Notes: generated by a model not told the origin, from the letters alone. A stretch of 64,000 nt of DNA from Endomychus coccineus (GCA_958510875.1 OY294068.1:192596315-192660314), one strand, 5' to 3'. Positions 42,101-49,599 are shown, numbered from the stretch's first letter. Numbers and translations: made by a program.

Positions 42101-44068
42101 TGAATTCTATCTAAACGTAAGATTTATTATATCAAATATGCCGGGTCTGTGTCATAAGGAATAACTGTCATTTCAGGGGTTCTCCATGGATTCCAGATAG
42201 GTCGATTACTCTTACATCAGAAGTAATACAACACAGTTGTTATTTGAAATTTGCAGATGACTTGGCGCTCTATACGAGCATTAACATTGTTTTTTATGCC
42301 GGACTTTAGCAAATGGATTCGAGCTACTTGCCTCATTGGTGTGATATAAATATGCTACATTTTAATATAAATAAATGTTATCACATGACAAGCTGAAACT
42401 GGAAAGCAATCAATATAGTGAAGGGTTTTTCGGCATTCCGGAAAAATTTTAACATTATAAGGAATTAATATCCAGGAATGCCAACTATTTTTCTTCAAAA
42501 GAAACATTGATTCAATGCTTCCGTACCTCAAACTGAGTATAATGCGAAATATGTTTATTACAACTGAAAAAAACTTCTTTAAAATTCGGATGAAAGTAGA
42601 TCCTTGCTGCATGATGTATTATATGGAATATTATAGTGTAGGTAACAATCTAAATATAATTGAATCATGAATACACTCATTTATTACCTCTTCTTCTGAT
42701 AGTTCCAGACAGCTGTTTCGCTTTTTCTATGAACCTAGAACGATATAGTTGATAACGTTACTGAATGGTTTGGTGTTGAAATCTGGTGTACTGAAGTAGT
42801 TTAACTTTCCCCGTAACCTTTAAGGTTCGAGAAACCCATTAGTTAATGTGGTACGTTGTTTGATTTCTTAGTGAGACGTCTACTCATAGATGGCGTTGAA
42901 TAATTTGGTGTCTTTACCCTCCTGTTATTATGTTATGAAGATGATCGTTCAGTAATGTAACAAACTTTGTCGTTCTGCTGACAAGCTCTATCAGAAGAGC
43001 AGAACAGCTATCTAGAACTATTAGTTTGTGGTGTTAGTGATCATTCAATACTATAGATTCTAAATGAATGGGTAAAAAAAATATATGCACATACAATATT
43101 GAATACAATTATGTCACAAATATTTTGATTTATGTTATTCTATCTGCTGTATTGTGCATAAGTTGAAAGATTTCCAAAATGAATATTTGTTCATCATCAT
43201 TATTATTGTCAATGCTCAAACATTGTTCACATCTAAAAGTCAACATTGTGAGTGCAAAAGTAGTAAGATTGTGAGATGATTCGCTCATCAATTCTATTTG
43301 AGCAACCATTACAATTCTCCCGATATTTGATGGAATCATATGTTTGTTGATATTTTTCAGAAGCAATTCCCATACATGACGATACGCGGCTTCGTTCTTT
43401 TGAAGTTAGAGACTCTCACACATACACAGTTTAGAGCAAGTGATTGCAAAACGAGGAATTCAAGTGATTATATCATACTGTATCTTCCGATGAAGGAAGC
43501 AAGACCGAAACGTGTGTATAAGCGAATGTCAATCATTGTAACTGTGTATTTACAAAGAAATTAGGATTTACACAAGACCTGTAACAATTAATTTAGAATT
43601 AATGAAGACAAATTGTTCCACCATACTGTAGCATTCTAGCATTCTCAAAGCTAGGAGTTATCATGTTGACAACTTCTAGCTTTGATAATGCCACAATGTG
43701 GTGAAACAAGTTAATATGTATCCATCAACTCAATACTCAAATAATCTATTTTTAATTCTATATTCAATAATATCTATTGTAATTTTGTAATTTCTTTCTT
43801 AGCGTGTGTGAAAATTAATTAGCAATATCATGTTTAGTCTAAAATTAATTTAAAAATGTAGGGTTGCACTCTAACTTAAGCTTTCCTAATAATCGTTTAA
43901 ACTTTTTTCCATTCAATATTTGGTTTCTTACTTTATGATTTCCCATGTAGCTTCCCCAAACGTCTTCATCACCAATAACTCCAAGGCATGATTGACAAAT
44001 CCATACTGAAATTGTAAATTCGATTAACAAATTGATTCGATACCTTACTGTTTATAGAAACAAACCAT
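11986..44068 (-). CDS. Gucy1b1: Soluble guanylate cyclase beta-1 subunit, whole gene (13 coding exons)
   Basis: Cytosolic NO receptor subunit; with an alpha subunit it converts GTP to cGMP when NO binds its heme. Exons join as 44066-44068, 43932-44005, 41303-41403, 41125-41243, 39677-39832, 38865-39018, 34069-34223, 29975-30186, 29423-29593, 25492-25729, 24463-24600, 18675-18832, 11986-12109. All junctions are GT-AG and in phase; the total is 1803 bp, or 600 residues plus stop, against about 619 in mammals. Domains in order: H-NOX (about 1-190), H-NOXA/PAS (205-340), coiled-coil signalling helix (340-385) and class III cyclase (385-590). His105 is the heme ligand; Tyr135, Ser137 and Arg139 form the propionate motif; Cys78 and Cys122 are present. 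Glu463 and Cys531 match the guanine-recognising pair of beta-1. No frameshift or stop was found. Introns run from 59 bp to 6.6 kb, and the long ones carry transposons. The antisense ASB terminal exon lies in the last intron. Only the first exon is uncertain. Confidence 0.96.
12860..12990 (+). mobile_element. Small LINE fragment (same family as 47.3-48.4 kb)
   Basis: Nucleotide similarity, in opposite orientation, to 47940-48060 (TTCAAAAT..CTCCATTAA and TCGCTCCTCTG.CTTCATTG). It lies in the last sGC intron. Confidence 0.55.
13010..14530. other. Intronic AT-rich DNA, no gene seen
   Basis: Within sGC intron 12. A dispersed repeat GTGGAAGCCGTTACTTT occurs near 13925, shared with 41702. Nothing else recognised. 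Confidence 0.4.
14540..15340 (+). mobile_element. LINE reverse transcriptase 3' remnant
   Basis: [11 protein letters not shown] (degenerate FADD box), then [20 protein letters not shown], then [16 protein letters not shown] and [13 protein letters not shown]. This is RT palm end and thumb, decayed. It ends just upstream of the ASB terminal exon. Confidence 0.8.
15600..16489 (+). CDS. Ankyrin-repeat and SOCS-box (ASB) family protein, terminal exon
   Basis: One open frame of about 295 codons runs from a TTTTACAG acceptor to TAA. A single recognisable ankyrin-like repeat lies at 16013-16105 ([20 protein letters not shown], then FGA). A C-terminal SOCS box lies at 16364-16486 ([13 protein letters not shown], then [18 protein letters not shown]), with the BC-box Leu-x-x-x-Cys pattern and the Pro-x-x-Leu Cullin-box end. 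ASB proteins are substrate receptors of Elongin B/C-Cullin5 ubiquitin ligases; the ankyrin part selects the substrate. The single weak repeat and short terminal tail resemble the ASB17 type most, but that is an impression, not a search. Coding GC is clearly above the flanks. The exon lies antisense inside the last intron of sGC beta-1, so the mature sGC transcript does not overlap it but the pre-mRNAs do. No internal stop. An AATAAA at 16847-16852 is a possible polyA signal. Confidence 0.85.
16500..17030. other. ASB 3' flank
   Basis: Likely 3' UTR near the exon, then AT-rich DNA. No other feature recognised. Confidence 0.35.
17030..17575. repeat. Diverged tandem dimer, 266-bp period, locally GC-rich
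   Basis: GGTCATGACCATGACCCTCA occurs at 17165 and 17431, and AATATGCTCAGAAACGCAAC at 17245 and 17511. Both are exactly 266 bp apart. GTCGTTGATCA starts the two units and a third GTCGTTGAT starts a partial one. The palindrome GGTCATGACC is conserved. Confidence 0.85.
18249..18480. repeat. Partial copy of a MITE-like dispersed repeat
   Basis: Starts CTAGTTCCAGGTAGCTGTTT then CGCTCT, the terminal sequence of the elements at 37861 and 42700. I did not find its other end. Confidence 0.5.
18675..18832 (-). CDS. Gucy1b1: sGC beta-1 exon 12: cyclase domain, Cys531
   Basis: Residues 508-559. It includes [20 protein letters not shown], then [19 protein letters not shown]. Cys531 pairs with Glu463 in guanine recognition, and the Asn and Arg of NTVNLTSR contact ribose and phosphates. 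The acceptor is TTTTAG and the donor GTAAGT. It ends in phase 2. Confidence 0.97.
19880..21420 (+). mobile_element. LINE family A 5' half: APE endonuclease remnant
   Basis: Pieces: [20 protein letters not shown], then [25 protein letters not shown] (endonuclease GDFN box), then [20 protein letters not shown] and [14 protein letters not shown]. It carries several frameshifts. The same family recurs in the opposite orientation at 53275-54085. It lies in sGC intron 11 and ends before the RT domain. Confidence 0.8.
21430..23930. other. Intronic DNA, no gene recognised
   Basis: Within sGC intron 11. Short open frames at 21759-22195 and 23252-23530 show no recognisable domain. Confidence 0.4.
23935..24060 (-). 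mobile_element. Penelope-like GIY-YIG endonuclease fragment
   Basis: The minus strand reads [20 protein letters not shown], the Cys-x-x-Cys plus YIGQTG block characteristic of Penelope-like GIY-YIG nucleases. Flanks are too decayed to extend. Confidence 0.7.
24463..24600 (-). CDS. Gucy1b1: sGC beta-1 exon 11: cyclase domain, Glu463
   Basis: Residues 462-507. It begins [18 protein letters not shown]; Glu463 is the guanine-contacting residue. I placed the donor at GTG|GTAGGT because it keeps the phase with exon 12 and the family length. A donor four bases further would break the frame. Confidence 0.95.
25492..25729 (-). CDS. Gucy1b1: sGC beta-1 exon 10: cyclase domain N-half
   Basis: Residues 382-461. 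It includes [34 protein letters not shown], and [13 protein letters not shown] before IYK at the donor. It is a class III nucleotide cyclase core. As in beta subunits generally, the metal-binding Asp pair of the alpha subunit is absent from the FSGIVGF motif. Confidence 0.97.
26310..27031 (+). mobile_element. BEL/Pao LTR-retrotransposon integrase C-terminal fragment
   Basis: Pieces: [56 protein letters not shown], then after a frameshift near 26733 [20 protein letters not shown], and [20 protein letters not shown]. This is the integrase core Asp and Glu plus the C-terminal domain typical of BEL/Pao pol. No LTR was identified. It lies in sGC intron 9. Confidence 0.85.
27060..27245 (+). mobile_element. 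Tc1/mariner-superfamily transposase N-terminal fragment
   Basis: [20 protein letters not shown] then [14 protein letters not shown] resembles the helix-turn-helix region of insect mariner-like transposases. It is short, abutting the BEL/Pao piece and a LINE piece. Confidence 0.5.
27280..27720 (+). mobile_element. R1/LOA-like LINE reverse transcriptase fragment
   Basis: Frames read [31 protein letters not shown], then [14 protein letters not shown] and [13 protein letters not shown]. The EGAFDN box is typical of RNase H-bearing LINEs. Probably the same lineage as 61440-62880. Confidence 0.8.
28290..28696 (-). mobile_element. tRNA-derived SINE
   Basis: The minus strand begins with a tRNA-like head: A box GGCTCGTTGGTAGGAGCATC (28669-28688) and B box GGGTTCGAATCC (28627-28638). 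A non-tRNA body of about 330 bp follows. The head does not fold as a full tRNA. The plus-strand frame at 28217-28642 is its shadow. Confidence 0.8.
29423..29593 (-). CDS. Gucy1b1: sGC beta-1 exon 9: signalling helix/coiled coil
   Basis: Residues 325-382. It begins [20 protein letters not shown] and continues through a charged heptad-like helix (residues about 345-381, ending EKKKTD). This is the parallel coiled coil that couples H-NOX/PAS to the cyclase domain in the heterodimer. It ends in phase 2. Confidence 0.95.
29975..30186 (-). CDS. Gucy1b1: sGC beta-1 exon 8: H-NOXA core
   Basis: Residues 255-325. It includes [33 protein letters not shown] and [11 protein letters not shown]. It is 212 bp and ends in phase 2 within the Arg325 codon. 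Confidence 0.96.
30280..30356 (+). mobile_element. Possible LINE reverse transcriptase scrap
   Basis: [17 protein letters not shown] resembles the RT thumb motif (P-I-L-x-Y-G-x-x-x-W) of LINEs. Very short. Confidence 0.3.
30360..31640. other. Intronic DNA, no gene recognised
   Basis: Within sGC intron 7. AT-rich, no clear remnant. Confidence 0.4.
31650..32040 (+). mobile_element. R1/LOA-like LINE RNase H fragment
   Basis: [20 protein letters not shown] is the conserved C-terminal RNase H motif (W-x-P-G-H-x-G-x-x-x-N-E-x-A-D), here with Gly for Ala before the Asp. The minus-strand frame 31566-31988 is its shadow. Confidence 0.7.
32130..32500 (+). mobile_element. Penelope-like GIY-YIG fragment
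   Basis: [20 protein letters not shown] followed by [12 protein letters not shown] is a GIY-YIG nuclease N-terminus with the Penelope Cys pair. It lies in sGC intron 7. Confidence 0.75.
32560..34060. other. Intronic DNA, no gene recognised
   Basis: Short plus-strand frame at 33477-33695 has no recognisable domain. Confidence 0.4.
34069..34223 (-). CDS. Gucy1b1: sGC beta-1 exon 7: H-NOXA (PAS) start
   Basis: Residues 203-254. It includes [19 protein letters not shown], the conserved entry into the PAS-like H-NOXA domain. The acceptor is TTTCAG and the donor GTGAAT. It ends in phase 0. Confidence 0.95.
34300..36410. other. Intronic DNA with possible transposon ends
   Basis: TATATAAGGTGTTCCAGAAA near 34752 looks like the outer end of a mariner-like non-autonomous element, but no partner end was found. 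The 113-codon frame at 35226-35567 shows no known domain. Confidence 0.3.
36418..37443. mobile_element. Foldback-type element with long imperfect inverted repeats
   Basis: The left end AGTAATGATGTCAATAGAAA recurs inverted at the right end as AGTAATGACGTCAATAGAAA (37424-37443). Homology continues through GTGAAAAA and GTGGTAGAAAAC for at least 75 bp. Inside, a block of about 110 bp (GCACTTGG..AAGCTGAA, TTGGATTTCGAT, TTACCTGAATTTT) is repeated at about 37020 and 37130. No transposase remains. It lies in sGC intron 6. Confidence 0.7.
37861..38036. mobile_element. MITE, short copy
   Basis: Ends GATAGACAGCTATTTCGCTC and, inverted, AGAGCAAAACAGAATCTAGA form imperfect terminal inverted repeats, shared with the element at 42700-43020. 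Confidence 0.65.
38050..38860. other. Intronic DNA, no gene recognised
   Basis: sGC intron 6, between the MITE and exon 6. Nothing supported. Confidence 0.4.
38865..39018 (-). CDS. Gucy1b1: sGC beta-1 exon 6: H-NOX end and linker
   Basis: Residues 152-202. It includes [20 protein letters not shown] and QFLITEKS, matching the C-terminal H-NOX strand. An acidic, poorly conserved linker follows. It ends in phase 1; the split codon is Glu203. Confidence 0.94.
39677..39832 (-). CDS. Gucy1b1: sGC beta-1 exon 5: heme pocket, His105 and YxSxR
   Basis: Residues 100-151. It begins [19 protein letters not shown]; the first His after the Leu is residue 105, the proximal heme ligand. [10 protein letters not shown] carries Tyr135, Ser137 and Arg139. 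Cys122 is present. It is 156 bp, phase 0 at both ends. Presence of these residues argues for a NO-responsive heme subunit rather than an atypical cyclase. Confidence 0.97.
39840..41120. other. Intronic DNA, no gene recognised
   Basis: sGC intron 4. Short frames only. Confidence 0.4.
41125..41243 (-). CDS. Gucy1b1: sGC beta-1 exon 4: H-NOX, Cys78 region
   Basis: Residues 60-99. It reads [19 protein letters not shown], then [10 protein letters not shown]. Cys78 falls at the conserved position. The acceptor is TTATAG and the donor GTAATG. It ends in phase 0. Confidence 0.95.
41303..41403 (-). CDS. Gucy1b1: sGC beta-1 exon 3: H-NOX
   Basis: Residues 26-60. It includes [18 protein letters not shown], matching the conserved beta-1 segment. 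The acceptor is CTGTAG and the donor GTGAGT. It ends in phase 1. It is separated from exon 4 by a 59-bp intron (41244-41302). Confidence 0.95.
41729..41878. repeat. Perfect 29-bp inverted repeat, MITE-like, 150 bp
   Basis: CATTTTGATTATATGAAAGA and the following nine bases at 41729-41757 recur as the exact reverse complement at 41850-41878, enclosing 92 bp. The sequence just left (GTGGAAGCCGTTACTTTATG) recurs near 13925. Confidence 0.8.
41880..42630 (+). mobile_element. Jockey-like LINE reverse transcriptase remnant
   Basis: HRGFT, then [39 protein letters not shown], and [15 protein letters not shown] with the FADD motif. Stops and frameshifts. It begins right after the 29-bp inverted repeat. 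Confidence 0.8.
42700..43020. mobile_element. MITE, 321 bp, imperfect 28-bp terminal inverted repeats
   Basis: The left end TAGTTCCAGACAGCTGTTTC pairs with the right end, whose complement reads TAGTTCTAGATAGCTGTTCT. No coding capacity. Related copies or pieces lie at 37861, 18249 and 63140. Confidence 0.75.
43610..43700 (+). ncRNA. Hammerhead-like relic within a long hairpin
   Basis: GATAATGCCACAATGTGGTG then AAAC gives stem II GCCAC/GTGGT and a GAAA box, with the core mutated to TTGATAA. It sits in a larger inverted repeat (TCAAAGCTAG..AGTT / AACTTCTAGCTTTGA). Confidence 0.4.
43932..44005 (-). CDS. Gucy1b1: sGC beta-1 exon 2: H-NOX N-terminus
   Basis: Residues 2-26. It reads [20 protein letters not shown] and then WEII, the hallmark first helix of the beta-1 H-NOX domain. 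The acceptor is TTTCAG and the donor GTAAGA. It ends in phase 2. Confidence 0.95.
44066..44068 (-). CDS. Gucy1b1: sGC beta-1 coding exon 1: start codon only (proposed)
   Basis: The next exon opens in phase 0 with Tyr-Gly-Phe-Val, and the family begins Met-Tyr-Gly-Phe, so an upstream exon must end exactly in ATG. The nearest candidate is an ATG with A at -3, followed at once by the donor GTTTGT, giving a 60-bp intron (44006-44065). A 59-bp intron elsewhere in this gene makes that size plausible. The donor is weak and no transcript evidence is available. The region above 44069 would be 5' UTR. Confidence 0.5.
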
Positions 44069-44559
44069 GTTAGCCGCCGCGTAAGTTTCTACTAGCGATA
44101 CACCAGTGTGCTCAATGTTGCCTGCTCAGATGTACGTGATATACTAGACAATTCAGGAAATGCAATATACCAATCGATTTTCAGCAGATTTGGGCGCTTG
44201 CGTTGGATATGTGCATCTGAAAACAGAAGATGGCGCTAGTATGTTATTAACACCGGTTTAATTTGTCGTTTAAGATTTTATTACAGCTATAAAACGAATA
44301 GATGAAATCATTTTATTTTAGATGGCGTTATAAAAAATGGGCATATAATTTCCTTCAGGCATTCCGTTTTATGAGGATGAGAATATTAGCGAAAGCGACC
44401 ATATCGATTCACTAAAACATAGTCAGTTACTTATCAAATAGAATGCTATATGAAGTATAAAGTATAATGAAACCAGGTTTACGAAATAAACATAGCATAT
44501 CAATCCTGCAGAGGTGCCGTAGATACCTGTATGCAGATTGGTTATAATCTTACAAAAAA

Positions 44560-45545
44560 ATAATAAAAGAAGGAATGAATAAATAATAAATAAGGAACAA
44601 TATATATATAAGAAAGATAATAAGAACATTTATAATTTATAGTGAAACCAAAAATGGCAGGGAAAAGAAAATATTAATAACAATTATTGTGGTAATCAAT
44701 CAACTTGAAGTGTAGTTTTTTTTTTATATATCTTTGTAGTTCAATCTTGTAATCACTCTTTTTAATTGCTTTGTGACTATTCGGCAGATTATTAAAAGTC
44801 TTTATAGCTGAATATTTTTCCCAACTTCCAAACTTGCTTTGGGTAATACTATCTCTTTGTTTCTTGTTTGTGATAAATTATAATTTATCATAATAATATT
44901 ATAATAAATTTATGAATTTTTCTGATGGATCTTTGTAGTACTATGCCAGTTACCATGCTATAATGTAAATCATGTACAATTGACAGTAAACTCTTTGCAT
45001 TGAATATTCTGCTCAATTTATATATCACATGAATGAAATATCTCAATCGTTTCACTAAATATTGTACATGATCTTTCCATGATAGATTTTTATCGTTTAT
45101 AATGATGATATTTGGTAAGAAAAAGTTGTGGTTGTGTGTCATTATAGTTTGTTACAGTAAGACATACCGTTTTAGTGATATTAAGTGCTAGTTTATTATG
45201 ATTTAAACAATCTCTCAAGTATTCAAGCTGTTTTTGCAATAGTTTTTCAGGTATTCCCAAGTATTGGCTGGTGCAATAAGTATTGTGTCATCTGTGTATG
45301 TAATAATTTTACATTCCTCAAAAGAGACATCTATCATGTCGTTTATGTAAATAATGAATAAAAGGGAACCGAGAACAGTTCCTTGTGGTACTCCTGTAGT
45401 TGCAATCATAAGATCATTTTCCATTTTTCCCAATAGAACAGTGGTCATTATATTTCAATGCATATACTCCATTAAAGGATACATTGTTGAATAATTTCTG
45501 CCGAAAAATTGGGAAACTAAAAAAGTTGAATGAAATATTGAAACT
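44560..45545 (-). mobile_element. LINE reverse transcriptase 3' half
   Basis: In sense order: TTGVPQGTVLGSLLFIIYIN, KIITYTDDTILIAPANTWEY (YADD box with Ala to Thr), LALNITKTVCLT, then DHVQYLVKRLRYFIHVIYKL and IFNAKSLLSIVH. The frame breaks between the two blocks. A mariner remnant abuts its 5' side. Confidence 0.85.
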
Positions 45546-45965
45546 TGGGTACGAAGGCTGATTCAATAAGTGTTTGAAAAACAGTAGGAAAAACATAATT
45601 TTGGGTTGATTCATATTTATTAGCCTCCCTTTATCTCGATCCGCTTCTCCCATTATTATCATTATTAGCCATCCAAGAAGTAATACACTCCGAATAGGCT
45701 TCTGATTCAGCTTGAATCTCTTTCGAGCCTTTTTCTTCATGCTTTGAGAATAGTCGCAGGGTGCCAAATCTGGTGAAAGCGGTGGATGCGACAAAAATTT
45801 CATTCATCTCCTCGATCGAAGCTCCACGGGTGTGCACTCGTGCATTGTCTTGATGGAAAAGCAAATGATAGTTGATTCGATCTCGACTGAAGATAAGGAA
45901 TGAAGAACTGGTATTGCTAATGAATATGCCATATGCGATTGATAAATGAGCATGCGACTTCAAAA
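45546..45965 (-). mobile_element. Mariner transposon 3' remnant
   Basis: LLFHQDNARVHT keeps the second catalytic Asp. HPPLSPDLAPCDY in another frame keeps the third. The element ends in FFKHLLNQPSYP, with the terminal ATTGAATCAGCCTTCGTACC on the minus strand. The N-terminal half is missing. Confidence 0.85.
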
Positions 45966-45969
45966 TTAA

Positions 45970-47250
45970 CTAATTCAGCCTCTACTTTCTACAGTCTACA
46001 CTCTCTTCATCAGAATACCCTGAGTAAATTTTTCTCCTTGTCTCATCATCTGCTTGATATATTTGCGATATAAAATTGATTTATACAGCATACGCGCTCT
46101 AAATTGCTTCGAACTTCGTGAGCATTAATAATGTCTAAAGTTTGAACAAGTTTGAAATATAGTGAAGGTATAGATTTAATTCATTACTCTCACAGTTCTT
46201 CTAGAATCTTACAAGACAGAGATTATTTCATTTGACGCAAGCTCACATACGAGGGCAAATTGAGAAGTCCCTGAAAAGCATTTTGCATGTAGTTGGAGCA
46301 ATGTTCCAGAGTTGTCGTAGTGCACCAGGGTGTTCTGTGCACCAGGCACATTGTAACGAGTAACGGAATTGAACTAATTCTATAGTACATTTATCGATTA
46401 ATAAAACTTCTATCCCAGTCTCAAAAAATGATTCAAGAAAATGGATTTTTTGATGCACGAATGCAATTTCGAATGAGTACCAAAAACGAAACGGTAACGG
46501 TTTTCTACTACTGAATCGAATGTCGAAAACCGCATCTCAATCGATCTTGCCCGAAATAAACCGAGGTTTTTTGATATTTTGTCGACTACAGTTAATTTGA
46601 ACGTATTTGGTATTTAGTACCTCCTTTAAGAAGCTTTGTTGTATATTTCCGTTCCGAAATTGAATTTCGGAAGTTTATCAAATCACGTACAGCGAATAAT
46701 ATAATAGTCTATTACATTCACTCAGCCATTCCTAAAGTTGATAATAATGGTTGTCGGAACAAATTTGTTGACCCTGCGTGTTTCCATTCGAATTTCTGTT
46801 CATCCGTAATGGAATTCGTGTTGATGTTGCTCATGAACGAGGAATTGTTAATACAATAAGCATATAATTCTGTTAAATTGACAGATTATACAATTGATTC
46901 ACAACTAATCAACTCAGAAGTATCTCTGAAGCTGAACTATTTATTAACACTGCAATGCCCCTGTGCCCTGTGTTACAGTTTGAATGATACTCTTTGTCTA
47001 TTGCATATTTGTGCTTCTATGTATAATATTCGATAATCAGAGTGAATGAGCCACTCTCATCTTGAACATTAGCCGCATCTTGCAGTTCCTTTTACCTTTT
47101 AAAGAGCTGATCACGAATTGTCTTAGAAGCATGTATCCTAAGTTTGTAAATAACTGAATATCGTGGAGATCGTTGTTATAGTTGATCATAGCCTACTACA
47201 ATAGAAGGCCGGTATCTTGGCTTGTTGACATCTAGAACATAAGATCAAAA
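45970..47250. other. Intergenic DNA, no gene recognised
   Basis: Upstream of sGC beta-1. No conserved coding block seen. Confidence 0.4.
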
Positions 47251-47299
47251 TGAACAAAAATCTGTGTGAATTAGTTTTTTGTTTTTTTTTGTCTCTACC

Positions 47300-48390
47300 T
47301 TGACCACAAGAGAGGAAAACCTATGATGTTCGAAGAACATCATGTGAGCCAGCGGTTATGGTATGGGGAAAAACCTCGCTAGGCAAAGAGTTCCACATCT
47401 TCGCCGTTTGATAGGAAAATGAAATATGTTAGGAAAAAGTTCGGCAAATGTCGATCTTGATAATGGAAGGGGATAGTCCGGCTACTTGGAATCTCTCGTG
47501 ACGAACTAACGGATGAAATTCCTGATGAACACCGATTATGGAAATATTAATAGGAAATAGAGAGGATAGAACTTCTACGATGTTCTAGGGAGATCAATGA
47601 ATTTGTAGGAGTAACATCTTCAAGCAAACAAATAGTTCTGTGCTGGGTAGAATCCAAAAGGTTCAGCATATGTCTGGGAGCTAAGCTTCAAACATGGGAA
47701 CAGTACTCCAGGACAGATCGAATCTGTGCTTTGTAGACTATGGAGAGCTGCTGAGATGTAAAGTAGCTCTTGGCACGGAATAGAAAACCAGTTTCTTCGG
47801 AGCGGTTTTCGCAATGAACCTGCTGTTAGTGGTGATCCCGACAATGAATATGGGAGACTTCATAGGAATAGTTGTACCTGATGACATCATATTAGGGATT
47901 GTCGGAAGATGTAAGCTTGAGTTTTGGTTGCATTAAGCTCTAATAGATTTGAAGATCTTCATTTCAAAATATCAGCCAGATCTCCATTAATTGCATCTAA
48001 CTGTCTCTGTCTCGCTCCTCTGGCTTCATTGGATGGTATAAGGAAGGGCTCTAGACGAGAGATCAGTATGAAGTGTATCATCATCTGCAGAGCTATGGAT
48101 GTGACAGGTGATCATTTCCAACATTGATCATTGATATGTCTCAGAAACAAAGCTGGTGTCAAGACAGATCCCTGTAGAACACCAGCGTTAAAAGCTATTG
48201 TGTCAAAGGACACTCATTCCACCCACTAGAGTGATCTATCTGGGACAAAACTATGCATTATGTGACAAAATTGAGGCGGCAAAACATATGATGGGTGTTT
48301 CCCAAGAAAGCCTTAATGCCAGACTCGGTCACATGCTTTGGAGATATCCAATGAGAATATGATTGATTTTGCAAAGATTGTTTCAGGTTT
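47300..48390 (-). mobile_element. LINE family A 3' half (reverse transcriptase)
   Basis: In sense order: a degraded KAFDRVWH box, GVLQGSVLTPALFLRHIND, SADDDTLHT (catalytic Asp pair region), SIVYKAQIRSVLEYCSHVW and APRHMLNLLDSTQHRTICLL. Frameshifts throughout. Confidence 0.8.
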
Positions 48391-48399
48391 TTGTATCGA

Positions 48400-49590
48400 T
48401 AGCAATTTAGAGATTTAATTTTTTGCAGAAGATAAATTTATACATCCATGTAAATTCAGTTGGCTTCTAGGAAAAACCGGTCTCAACGTGATTCTATCAT
48501 TGTCATATGAATTCTTTCAGCCCGTCACAAATTCTAGGTGATGGTTTCACATTTTCGTAGACTACGAGTTGATCTGCTATAAGTTCCAAGTACGTAATTA
48601 CCAATTAGTTAACCACATTTAAGATTGCAAACCTGAGGCTTCGCTGTCGTCGACGGTCAATGGAATGCACTGTTACCCTGTTCAAGTTTTTGGTTATGTC
48701 TGTTAGCTACTTTATATTCATGTGATTTCATTTTACATTCAGTTGTGGAAATATAAGAATATAAATGAAATGTGATGCCAAAACACTAGGAAGTCAGGGT
48801 ACATAGTTGTTTGCTTCTCTAATTACTTCTCTTCAACCATAACATAACCCGGGGGGATCTTTCATTCCATTGCAAGCCATTAGAAGAGAGCAAAACTTCG
48901 TTGTTCTAGAGCACCCATTTATCTACATATTTCTAGAATCTCGCACTTATCAATGAATCATTATACTCCGCTGATTTGAACTCAATCTGTATAAGATCTA
49001 CACGTAGCCAAAAACTGTTTCTTCCAGGTTTCTTAAAAAACACAGGTGCCTTGCAAAATAATGTTCCTTTCCGTCGGTAGAGGGAATTTATTAATTCAAT
49101 TTGTAGCCTTAAGGAACCAACTATCTATAAAAGCCCTCGTTCCCAAATCAAACGTAAGAAAAATGCCTTCCAGCAAGCTCATTGTGCTTGCTCCTCGAAT
49201 TTTTATCTGAACTACATGATACTGGTATAAGAATGAGTTCACTCGATAACGAGTCAGTCATGCTCTTGTGCATTCCTCAGTAATCAATTCTGCAGATTCG
49301 ATCTGGTTAACAAAGTCGTTATTAGAAATTAATTGAACTCGGAGGAAACCATCCCTATTATTGATGAATTCAATCATCATAACTAGAATACCTGTCAGTG
49401 AGTCGGAACTAATTTAAGTTGGACCCAAGCCGGTGGGTCGTGCGAGCTTTTCCACTGGAGTTCATATCTAATAGCGTCTCTTGAATTCTTAATGAAGTAT
49501 TGATCACTCAATTTAGATGGCACCATTCCAACGAGGCACGCCTAGCTATTGTCGTAAGATGTTCCAATTTGAGTTTGATGTATTCCAACA
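48400..49590. other. Unassigned intergenic DNA
   Basis: No recognisable remnant; may be LINE 3' untranslated sequence. Confidence 0.35.
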
Positions 49591-49599
49591 AACGGCGAT

